Part shown: positions 16,792-24,604 of the stretch, in pieces | Layout: the number at the start of each line of letters is the position of its first letter | Position numbering within the stretch: position 1 is the stretch's first letter | DNA from: Anaerolineales bacterium | Lineage (GTDB): Bacteria; Chloroflexota; Anaerolineae; Aggregatilineales; UBA2796 | DNA: 64,000 bases | Assembly (NCBI GenBank): GCA_015075625.1 | Contig: JABTTZ010000002.1 | Coordinates: 186,001 to 250,000, forward strand | Reading direction: 5' to 3' | Notes under the pieces: generated by a model | Told to the model about the DNA's origin: nothing | What the model saw: the letters and a program-made list of their open reading frames with translations, nothing else | Database searches by the model: none | Program-made: the position numbers and the translations under genes

Positions 16792-19260
16792 ATGAATCGA
16801 CCCTCAACACTGACACCCCTACCATTTCCCGCCCGTATGTGGCGGCGCTTTCAGATCGGCTTACGCGGATTCTTTGCGCGGGGAGATGTCTCCACCCTGC
16901 TGATCACCTGTGCGCTGATGGTGATCCCCGTTGTTGCCATGACGCACGCGCTGACCTTTGCCGATGATTTCGCCACGCAAAGCGGCGAATGGCAAGTGAC
17001 CTTGCATCAGGTTGTGCCGGTGGCGCTGCTCTCGGTGATTTTTGGCTTTCTGCTCTCCCGCAGCCATTATTCGGAATTTACCGCCCTTGTCCTCAGCACG
17101 GTCTATGCTCTAGGGAGCATTCTCTTGGTGCAGTATGTGGCGGCGCCGGGGGATTTGATCGGACGGGTGGGGTCGGTCTTGCGGCGGTTTGCGCGGGCGC
17201 TCCAAATTGGTGTTGCGCCCGGATCGGGATTCGATCCGTTCATCTTAGTGTTGTTTTTGTCGATCCTCGTGTGGTTTTTGGGGCATAACACAGCATGGCA
17301 TACCTTCCGACTGGATCGCGTTTGGCGGGCGATCATGCCGCCGGGAATAGTCCTCGTCCTGAACGCCGTCTATAACACCGAACCGAACTACCCGATTGAT
17401 ACGTACCTGATCGCTTATGTGTTTCTCTCTCTGCTGCTGATTATCCGCTCCCACATTGAGGCACGGGAGTTCGATTGGTATACGAACCGGATCAGCTTTC
17501 AGGCGGGTGTGCGGCGTTGGTTCTTCCGCTTGGGGGGCTTGTTGGGGGTGGCGCTCTTGCTCTTGGCATGGGCGCTCCCGACGGGATCGGCAGAGGAAAA
17601 CGCGAAACGCTTCCAGCAGTTTCTCAACGAAGATGCGTTCACTCGCGTAGCAGAACTTTTGAACCGCTTGTTTGGCGCGTTTGAGGGGCAAACGGCGCCC
17701 TCAACGGATTATTACAGCGGCGACAAGCTTCAGTTAGGAGGGGCGGTGCGTTTGGGCGATACCGTCGTCATGACGGTGAGCGCCCCGCCCGGAGGGAAAT
17801 ATTATTGGAAATCGCGCGTCTTTGACGCCTTCCAAAATAACGAATGGACGAGCAGCCGTCGGGAGGTTCTTGAGAGCCGCAGTGGGACGCTGATCCTCAC
17901 TGATGCGGGGGTGATCCCCTCAACGCGCCGCGAGATGGAGCAGCGGATCACGATGGTAATACCCTCTGCCCGCTTGATCTATGGCGCACCACAGGCTTCG
18001 CGGCTGCGTTTGCCGGTGCGCGTGGATGTCGATTATGTAGAGCCGGGATCGGGGCTGGTTGATGTGGGTGTGATTCGCCCGCTGACGCCCATCCAGCGCG
18101 GCGAGTCCTATGCGGTGGTGTCCTCGATCAGCACGGCGGATGGGGCATTTTTGCGCCAAGCGGGGACAGTTTACCCTAGTTGGGTGCGGGCGCGTTACCT
18201 TCAAACCCCGCCGACCCTGACCCCCCGCACGATTACCCTTGCCAGCCAGATTGTGGCGGCGGCAGGGGCGGTCACCCCTTACGATCAGGCGCGGGCAATT
18301 GAGCAGTGGCTGCGACAGAACATCGCCTATTCAGAGACAATCCCCGTCCCGCCCCGTGATCGGGATTTGGTTGATTGGGTGCTGTTCGAGCGGCGCGAAG
18401 CCTACTGCACCTATTACGCCTCGGCAATGATCATGATGCTGCGCTCCTTGGGGATTCCAGCGCGGATGGCGGCGGGCTTTTCGCAAGGGATTTATGACCC
18501 CTCCAGCGGGGCTTATCTGGTGCGGGAACGAGACGCCCACACATGGGTTGAGGTCTATTTTCCGAACGCGGGTTGGGTGGAGTTTGAGCCAACCTCGGCA
18601 CGGGATCGCTTTGTCCGCGAAGAGCCTGTAGCCGCGCTGCCAACCGTCACCCCCACACCCACCCCAACAGCAACCTTCACGCCGCCGCCGCCAACGAACA
18701 CCCCAAACGCGGCGGGGACGATTGAGAATCCGCCGGCGACGCCAACGCCACAAGCGATCTTGCCGCCCTCACCTTCGCCCATCCCTAGTGAGACGCCCAC
18801 CCCTTCGGCAACGCCGCCACCGCCACCCTCTCTGTTGCAGATTCCGCCACCTGTACAGGATTTTCTGAGTCGGCTGCTGCCCTTTGCCTTGCTGCTTGCT
18901 GGATTGTCTTTTGCCGGAGTGGGGGCGTTGTGGTGGGTGGAATACCGAGGCTTGGACAAGCTCAGCCCCTTTGGGCGTGCTTATGCTCGCTTGGGGCTGT
19001 ACGCCAAGTGGCTAGGGCTGACCTTTCGCCCGGGCAGCACCCCGCTGGAGCGTGGTCGGCAGTTGGCGCGAGAATTCCCCGATGAAGGACGCGCCGTGAT
19101 TGATATTACCGATGCCTACATCGGGGAACGCTACGGGCAGCCAACGGGCGAACCACCCATCCCAGAGGAAGAAGATCGGGTTGCTGAGGCATGGGGGAAG
19201 GCGCGTTGGGCGTTCGTGCGGCGGCGTTTTGGGCGGGGAAAGAAGGGCGCGGCAAAATGA
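16792..19260 (+). CDS. TgpA-type membrane transglutaminase-like protein
   Basis: Membrane protein of 822 residues. The first ~270 residues hold several transmembrane helices (TgpA N-terminal region). An exported domain follows, with a transglutaminase core: Cys in AYCTYYASAMIMMLRSLGIP near residue 538 and His in RDAHTWVEVYFPNAGWVEF near 582. The usual acidic position reads FEPT instead of FDPT, a variant seen in the family. A Pro/Thr-rich linker (~620-685), one more membrane helix and a cytoplasmic DUF4129-like tail complete it. The family often sits with MoxR and DUF58 genes, which are absent here. ATG 16792 with AGGA upstream is preferred to TTG 16741. Probable role: cross-linking or proteolysis of envelope proteins. 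Confidence 0.87.
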   Translation: MNRPSTLTPLPFPARMWRRFQIGLRGFFARGDVSTLLITCALMVIPVVAMTHALTFADDFATQSGEWQVTLHQVVPVALLSVIFGFLLSRSHYSEFTALVLSTVYALGSILLVQYVAAPGDLIGRVGSVLRRFARALQIGVAPGSGFDPFILVLFLSILVWFLGHNTAWHTFRLDRVWRAIMPPGIVLVLNAVYNTEPNYPIDTYLIAYVFLSLLLIIRSHIEAREFDWYTNRISFQAGVRRWFFRLGGLLGVALLLLAWALPTGSAEENAKRFQQFLNEDAFTRVAELLNRLFGAFEGQTAPSTDYYSGDKLQLGGAVRLGDTVVMTVSAPPGGKYYWKSRVFDAFQNNEWTSSRREVLESRSGTLILTDAGVIPSTRREMEQRITMVIPSARLIYGAPQASRLRLPVRVDVDYVEPGSGLVDVGVIRPLTPIQRGESYAVVSSISTADGAFLRQAGTVYPSWVRARYLQTPPTLTPRTITLASQIVAAAGAVTPYDQARAIEQWLRQNIAYSETIPVPPRDRDLVDWVLFERREAYCTYYASAMIMMLRSLGIPARMAAGFSQGIYDPSSGAYLVRERDAHTWVEVYFPNAGWVEFEPTSARDRFVREEPVAALPTVTPTPTPTATFTPPPPTNTPNAAGTIENPPATPTPQAILPPSPSPIPSETPTPSATPPPPPSLLQIPPPVQDFLSRLLPFALLLAGLSFAGVGALWWVEYRGLDKLSPFGRAYARLGLYAKWLGLTFRPGSTPLERGRQLAREFPDEGRAVIDITDAYIGERYGQPTGEPPIPEEEDRVAEAWGKARWAFVRRRFGRGKKGAAK

Positions 19261-19334
19261 GAGCCATTTTACAGACACCCTCACTCCCTAGCGGGGGGCT
19301 GATCTCCGCCTGTGTGTTTTAGCGCGGAGGTTCC

Positions 19335-19358
19335 GGGGCAACCCCTTGGGGTCGCCCC
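19335..19358. repeat. GC-rich palindrome between converging genes
   Basis: GGGGC-A-ACCCC, TT, GGGGT-C-GCCCC forms a long stem with one mismatch. It lies between the 3' ends of the transglutaminase gene and the gene on the other strand and resembles the other REP-like palindromes in the window. Confidence 0.6.
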
Positions 19359-19390
19359 GACAAGACCACCCTTCGTAACGTGAGATAGGT

Positions 19391-20554
19391 TTATTTTCCA
19401 GCGGTAGGCGTTGTTTGCGGCTGGGGCAGCGCTGGGCGCGGCGGCAAGAGCGCCCCGGGCGGGACGGGCGGCGGCGGATAGCTGAGATCAACGCCGCGTG
19501 TGAACAACTCCAAAGGCGACTCGCCCAAGTCGATCTCGCCAGCATAGCAAGAGACAATATAGGGTGGCGCTTCTGTTGTATGGTAGTGATAGTGGTATTG
19601 CACAGCGAGGGGGTTAGGGTGACCATTGCAGGCGTCTAGGAAGGGGATTCCGTCGATCACCCACTCTTTTTGGGAAAGCGGAATGATAACCTTCATGTAT
19701 TGTTCTTGAGCGGTAATGACGTAGGTTGTTTTGTTGTCGATGATGCTCAACGCTTGATAGGCAGGCAAAATCTCGTGATCGGGCAGCCCTTTGCTTTTGA
19801 CAAACATCGTCCCTGTCTTGTCGTCAAATTCAAGGGTGACGGTCTTACCCCATCCCGCCTCGGTAGCAATACGTTTCGCCTCCGCCAGGGCGGTGTCGTC
19901 CTGGGCGTGGATGGCGGTTTGTCGTGCCATAAACAGAGCAAAAACGGGACGGGTGGCATTTTCCGCAATGCGACGCACGGTGCGCGTGTTTAGATCATAG
20001 GCTTCGATGCGCTGCGCCTCTACACCGCGTTCGTAGATCGCATAATAAAGGGTGTTGGCGCTTCGCTGCGGATAGGCGTAATAGACATTGGGGATGTCCT
20101 CACCAAGCAAGCGGGTGAGAGCGCCGGTTGTTTCGTCAAACTCATAAATCCCATTGCGGTCATATAATGCTTGCCCCTCTGCGGTAGGAGCGGAATAGGT
20201 GAGCAAGAGCGTATTGCGGTGTCCTCCCGCCGCTACCTGATAGACAAGCGCCCCCGATGGGATAGCAAACAGGGTGCGGATGTCCCCTGTTGCAAAGGCG
20301 AGTTCGGCAATCCGATAATGAGGATGCGCCCTCTGCTCAACAACGATCAAGCGCCCTTGAAGGTCGGCTGTTTCGCCCACTACTAGGGATTCAAAAACAG
20401 AGATGGGCGGAGCATTTTCCAGCAACGCCTCTAGGCTGTCACGGGGTGGAGTCACCGTCAGATGCTCGTTGAGGGCGATCAGCAGCCAGCGGGTTAGGGC
20501 AAGACAGACAAGGAAAAGAAGATAGCGCCGCTGTTTACGGGTGAGCCTGACCAT
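19391..20554 (-). CDS. Hypothetical membrane-anchored, possibly beta-propeller protein
   Basis: Not recognised; 387 residues. Residues ~10-30 form one membrane anchor (YLLFLVCLALTRWLLIAL) after a basic start. The rest is probably exported. Successive segments such as IAELAFATGDIRTLFAIPSGALVY, NGIYEFDETTGALTRLLGE and IEAYDLNTRTVRRIAE look like blades of a TolB/WD40-like propeller, which is an inference. The C-terminus is proline-rich. It is expressed from the 72-bp promoter shared with the hydrolase-pfaD-panC operon, with a leader of only about 29 bases, and is divergent from a deacetylase gene. Confidence 0.7.
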   Translation of the reverse strand: MVRLTRKQRRYLLFLVCLALTRWLLIALNEHLTVTPPRDSLEALLENAPPISVFESLVVGETADLQGRLIVVEQRAHPHYRIAELAFATGDIRTLFAIPSGALVYQVAAGGHRNTLLLTYSAPTAEGQALYDRNGIYEFDETTGALTRLLGEDIPNVYYAYPQRSANTLYYAIYERGVEAQRIEAYDLNTRTVRRIAENATRPVFALFMARQTAIHAQDDTALAEAKRIATEAGWGKTVTLEFDDKTGTMFVKSKGLPDHEILPAYQALSIIDNKTTYVITAQEQYMKVIIPLSQKEWVIDGIPFLDACNGHPNPLAVQYHYHYHTTEAPPYIVSCYAGEIDLGESPLELFTRGVDLSYPPPPVPPGALLPPRPALPQPQTTPTAGK

Positions 20555-20581
20555 CGTATAAGCCTAATCGAATCGTTAGAT

Positions 20582-20653
20582 CATCGGTAAGTATATTGTG
20601 ATCAGTGGGGCTGTCAACCATTAACGGGTCGATCTCTTTGAAAAATGCTGTAG
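20582..20653 (-). promoter_or_regulatory. Duplicated 72-bp promoter element, copy 2
   Basis: Minus-strand TTGACA (20617-20612), 16-base spacer, TATACT (20595-20590). About 63 of 72 positions match copy 1 at 13113-13184, including the region upstream of the -35, so a shared regulator site is possible. It drives the gene starting at 20554. Confidence 0.82.
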
Positions 20654-20677
20654 AGGCAGGAATTTTAGAGTTGTCGT

Positions 20678-21610
20678 ATGGCAAAAATCTTCTTCACCGA
20701 TAGCTATGTGCTGCCCCTTCCAGAGGGACACCGTTTCCCCATGTCCAAATATGCCCTGCTGCGGGCGCGGGTGATCGATTCGCAAATTGTCCCCTTTGCC
20801 GATATGTGGATTCCCCACGCCGCCACCGATGAGGAAATCCTTCGGGTTCACACGCCGGACTACCTCACCCGCGTGGTGAAAGGGGAACTGAGCGCGAAAG
20901 AACTGCGCAAAATAGGCTTTCCATGGTCGCCGGCAATGGTCGAACGTTCGCGCCGTTCTTCGGGGGCAACGATTGAAGCCTGTCGCGCCGCGCTTGCCGA
21001 GGGAGTGGGAATCAACCTTGCGGGCGGAACACACCACGCCTTTGCCGACAGCGGCGGTGGCTACTGTGTGTTCAACGACAGCGCCATTGCCGCCCGTGCC
21101 ATGCAAGCAGAACACCGCGCCAAGCGCATTGTCATTTTGGATTGCGATGTCCATCAGGGGGATGGGACGGCGGCAATCTTCCAAGACGATCCCACCGTAT
21201 TCACCTTTTCCATTCACGGGGCAACGAATTACCCCTTTCACAAACAGATCAGCGATCTTGATATACCGCTCCCCGACGGCGCGGACGACGCTTTTTTTCT
21301 AGAGGCGCTGGAAAACGGCGTTCGGCGGGCGCTCTCCTTGGCGGGGGCGGAACTTGCCATTTACCTTGCCGGGGCAGACCCCTTCGCTGAGGATCGCTTT
21401 GGGAAGATGAAGGTCAGCAAGCACGGGCTGCGCCTGCGCGATCAGATCGTTTTCAGTTTGTGCAAAGAGGCGAGGCTGCCTGTCGCCGTGAGCATGGCGG
21501 GTGGGTACGCCAAAAACATCCTTGATGCCGTTGATATTCATTTTGAGACGGTGCGCCAGGCAGTGGTGTTTTTTCCATCCCCAAGTGGGCAAGAGGGGTA
21601 TTCCGGTTAG
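20678..21610 (+). CDS. Histone deacetylase-family amidohydrolase (paralogue 1)
   Basis: Zinc hydrolase of 310 residues from the arginase/deacetylase fold, acting on acetylated lysines, polyamines or similar amides. Active-site marks are the His pair in GGTHHAFADSGGGYCVFND, zinc ligands in ILDCDVHQGDGTA and the second acidic ligand in AGADPFAEDRFG, with the transition-state tyrosine in MAGGYAKN. In bacteria such proteins act in acetoin or acetylpolyamine metabolism; the substrate is not evident. It differs strongly from the second copy at 32150. The last four bases overlap the end of the convergent Hsp70-like gene. Confidence 0.88.
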   Translation: MAKIFFTDSYVLPLPEGHRFPMSKYALLRARVIDSQIVPFADMWIPHAATDEEILRVHTPDYLTRVVKGELSAKELRKIGFPWSPAMVERSRRSSGATIEACRAALAEGVGINLAGGTHHAFADSGGGYCVFNDSAIAARAMQAEHRAKRIVILDCDVHQGDGTAAIFQDDPTVFTFSIHGATNYPFHKQISDLDIPLPDGADDAFFLEALENGVRRALSLAGAELAIYLAGADPFAEDRFGKMKVSKHGLRLRDQIVFSLCKEARLPVAVSMAGGYAKNILDAVDIHFETVRQAVVFFPSPSGQEGYSG

Positions 21611-22944
21611 CGCCGCTCCCATGCGGTGATGCCTAATCCAGCGGTGACACCCGTGAAGACATCTTCTTCAACGAGTTTTTCCGCCCCGAACAACTCGGCA
21701 AGAAGCGCCAAACTTGCTGGAATGCTTGACGATCCGCCGGTGCGGACAACCGCCTGAATCTGCTCTGGCTGAAGCCCCGCCCGCACCAGCGTCTCTAGGA
21801 CTTCGGCGCGAATGCGACGCCACTCCCCCCGTGTCAACGATTCAAATTGATCACGGGTGATCATCTGCCAAATATCAATATCCCTCCCCACAAAGCGAAA
21901 GGGGGCAAAGTACGCCTCGGAGAGATTCCGCTTGGTGCTTTCCACCGCCTCAAAGAGGGCAAAGCCGTAGAAATTGAAGATGAGCGACTCAAGGGCGTAG
22001 AGTTGTGCCGGGGCGCTGCACGCCGCCTGCATCCGGTGAAGGAAGGTACGCATTTCCAGCGTTGCCAATGCGGGCAAGGTTTCCCATGAGGTGATCTGGT
22101 CAATCATCGTGCGGGGGACGGGAAGCCCTTTATCCCCCCAGGTCACATCACGTCCAAAATGGGGGGTGAGCGCCCCTTCGACCAGCCGTTGGTCAAAACG
22201 ATCTCCGGCAATGCCCACCCCGCCAATGGCAAGAACGTGAGGGGATTCGCCCGGCATAAGGCGCATCACCGTAAGATCGAGTGTCCCGCCGCCAAAATCA
22301 TAGACGAGGATCGTTTGGGGGGTAGTGACGCTGAGGGCATAATGTTTAGCGGCGGCGATTGGCTCAAATTCAAAATCAATGGTGCTGAATCCGGCGCGGT
22401 GGGCGGCATCCCGAAGGCGTGCTTCGGCGCGGGCGTCGTCCTCGGCGGTGGCGGCGGAAACGAAATGCACCGGACGCCCTAAAGTAACCGCCGTGATCGG
22501 TTCGCCCAGTTCCCCTTCCGCCCTTTCGCGGGCGGCACGAAGGAACAGGGCAATCAGGTCTTCAAGGGTGTACTCCCGCCCAAAGAGATGCGTGCCGCTG
22601 TAGTTTGTGGCGAGGGCGCTTTTTAGAGAGCGGAGCAAGCGCCCCGGCTCAAATTCGTCTACGAGGATGTGAACATCCGTTGCCACCGCGCCAATTTCGG
22701 CAAAGAGCATCTCCACGCGCCCCACCTTGCGTTTGCCCATGCGTCGTTCGCGGTTGATGTTTTGGCTGTTGTAGAGGTGAATGGCTTCGCCGCCGATGTG
22801 AATCGCATGATCGCGGGTGATGTAGATCACGCTGCGCATGACCTCTGTCTGGGCGTGTTCATCGAGGGTTAGGACGCGAACGGTCTGCCCGTCATAAACG
22901 GCGATCCCCGAATTCGTCGTACCGAAATCCATTCCTACACGCAT
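21607..22944 (-). CDS. Hsp70-family ATPase-domain protein (YegD-like)
   Basis: Chaperone-like ATPase of 445 residues containing the actin/Hsp70 nucleotide-binding fold but little or no substrate-binding domain, as in YegD. Phosphate-1 loop MDFGTTNSGIAVYDG is at the N-terminus, phosphate-2 VYDFGGGTLDLTVM near 205, GGVGIAGDRFDQRLVEG follows, and the adenosine motif VVRTGGSSSIPASL is near 410. ATG 22944 begins right at MRVGMDFG; the upstream in-frame ATG (22977) would add eleven residues not seen in the family. It is convergent with the deacetylase gene. Client and partner proteins are unknown. Confidence 0.9.
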   Translation of the reverse strand: MRVGMDFGTTNSGIAVYDGQTVRVLTLDEHAQTEVMRSVIYITRDHAIHIGGEAIHLYNSQNINRERRMGKRKVGRVEMLFAEIGAVATDVHILVDEFEPGRLLRSLKSALATNYSGTHLFGREYTLEDLIALFLRAARERAEGELGEPITAVTLGRPVHFVSAATAEDDARAEARLRDAAHRAGFSTIDFEFEPIAAAKHYALSVTTPQTILVYDFGGGTLDLTVMRLMPGESPHVLAIGGVGIAGDRFDQRLVEGALTPHFGRDVTWGDKGLPVPRTMIDQITSWETLPALATLEMRTFLHRMQAACSAPAQLYALESLIFNFYGFALFEAVESTKRNLSEAYFAPFRFVGRDIDIWQMITRDQFESLTRGEWRRIRAEVLETLVRAGLQPEQIQAVVRTGGSSSIPASLALLAELFGAEKLVEEDVFTGVTAGLGITAWERR

Positions 22945-23030
22945 GGGTGTTCTCCGGGTCGGAAACAAGGGGATCAATCATAGCAGAAGGAAAGGGAGTA
23001 TGGCAGGGCAGGTTTCTAACCTTAAAGGGC

Positions 23031-23050
23031 GGACGCGCTGTAGCGCGTCC
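23031..23050. repeat. Perfect REP-like palindrome
   Basis: GGACGCGCT-GT-AGCGCGTCC, a perfect nine-base stem in the gap between two minus-strand genes, followed by CTAC. Similar CTAC/GTAG-bordered palindromes occur at 42297, 51438 and 62598. Confidence 0.7.
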
Positions 23051-23069
23051 CTACAGAGGTGCGGGGGGT

Positions 23070-24335
23070 CTAGATTCTGATTCCCGTCTTCTTTTTGAGA
23101 TTTTTGACCGCTTGCGTGGCGGAGATGGATAAGACGCCTTGCGTCTCAAGCAGGGCATCAAGGTTTTTGCAGATCGCGTCGCGTTTTGTGCTGTTTGCGG
23201 AAACCAGTCCGTCCAACTGGCGAAACAAACTGATGGTGGATAACCCCCATAAATGGCTCACCCATTTTTTCTCGGCATGCAGTTTGCGCTCTAGATCAGG
23301 ATCGTGCAGCGATGTACCGAGGATGAGGGCGGGGAGAGGGGCGTTGTTTTTAACCTCAAAAGGGAGCCTGTAAAACAACTGTTGAAACATCGTTTCATCA
23401 AGAGCAACGGCGGTGGGGGCAATCATAATTGTAAACAGGGGGTCCTCGCCATAGCGCACCTTCCCTAAGATGGGGTAGGTCTGGTTGGGTGCGTAGTCAA
23501 CCTGAAGGGTAGTTCCATCGCTAAGGACACGCTTGAAGGCAGCAAAAATCGCGCTGGCAAAATCTAATTTTGGACTATGAATGTCGTTAATCATTTGTAG
23601 AAAGCGAATCCCGCTCATGGGTGGTTCAAAGCCGGGAATGTCTTTCGAGATCAGATAATCGTACTCCTCACAGTCAAAGGCTTCTAATACATCGCGCTTG
23701 CCATCGTCGTTGAGGGTGAATTTATCCCGATCGTTCGGGTAGGGGGCAAAATAGCGGTTGTAATCGGCAAGGAACTGGTTGAACACCCCCGCTTCAACCC
23801 CGATCATCGTTTTTAATTTGGGACGCTCCACAAACCCCTGAGCCTCGGCAAGCAAATAGGCATAGAGCGGAAAAATAACGCTTCGGCGTAAGTACATTTG
23901 GGTGTCAAAGTCGTGGGTGACTTTGCTCTCTTGGAGTTTTGCCAAAATGATATTGGGCATCTTCTCATCGTCCTCGTGTGGGTCTTGAACGCCAACAATC
24001 GTCTTGTAGTCACGAATTAAGTTTTCTATTTCGGGGATTTTCTCACTGGGGACAGTCTGATCGGTGATCAATGCCTCCAGATAGGTAAGAATGGCATATT
24101 GGTCTGAACTACCCGGAGTGGTGGGCTTATGGGTATGCAAATGCGCCAACAACTGGGTTAACAAATCAGGCATACCCACTTCAGGATCGGGTGTAGGGGC
24201 ATGATCGATGATCGTGTGGGGAGTACCAAAGGCGTTGATCAAAAGGGTTTTGTAATTTTCTTTTTTTACAATGCCGTTAAGGGCTTTTTTTGCTTTGCGG
24301 ATAAATTCAGGTGGCAGACCATTTGCTGGTGGCAT
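23070..24335 (-). CDS. Hypothetical protein (421 aa) with possible effector-associated-like N-terminal helices
   Basis: Not recognised. The N-terminal ~70 residues (AKKALNGIVKKENYKTLLIN, then MPDLLTQLLAHLHTH) form a small helical unit whose pattern loosely recalls effector-associated domain 1, which recruits effectors in bacterial conflict systems; this is a weak inference. The remainder is a soluble alpha/beta protein without a catalytic signature I can name, including GIRFLQMINDIHSPKLDFAS and LFYRLPFEVKNNAPLPALIL. There is no signal peptide. It lies alone between a palindrome and the divergent DUF3160 gene. A real gene is likely given its length and composition. Confidence 0.65.
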   Translation of the reverse strand: MPPANGLPPEFIRKAKKALNGIVKKENYKTLLINAFGTPHTIIDHAPTPDPEVGMPDLLTQLLAHLHTHKPTTPGSSDQYAILTYLEALITDQTVPSEKIPEIENLIRDYKTIVGVQDPHEDDEKMPNIILAKLQESKVTHDFDTQMYLRRSVIFPLYAYLLAEAQGFVERPKLKTMIGVEAGVFNQFLADYNRYFAPYPNDRDKFTLNDDGKRDVLEAFDCEEYDYLISKDIPGFEPPMSGIRFLQMINDIHSPKLDFASAIFAAFKRVLSDGTTLQVDYAPNQTYPILGKVRYGEDPLFTIMIAPTAVALDETMFQQLFYRLPFEVKNNAPLPALILGTSLHDPDLERKLHAEKKWVSHLWGLSTISLFRQLDGLVSANSTKRDAICKNLDALLETQGVLSISATQAVKNLKKKTGIRI

Positions 24336-24604
24336 AGACCGTATTACCTCTGAGGGAGATCGTTCGTTTTTGCTGTGATTTGTCTAGCGCCCTTATATAG
24401 AATAACACATATTTATCTACTGTGTGGCGAAACTCCCCAAAACACCTAATCTTGAGATGGGATTATCACAATGACCGACTCTACAGATACGTAGCACTCA
24501 GCCTACGACTGACCGCCGAGTCCTAGCCGAGGCGGGGTGCTGTGCCTGAATGGGTGTATAGTGAGCGCATCCCTTTTTACATTTTTCAGAGGAGGGTTTT
24601 CCCT

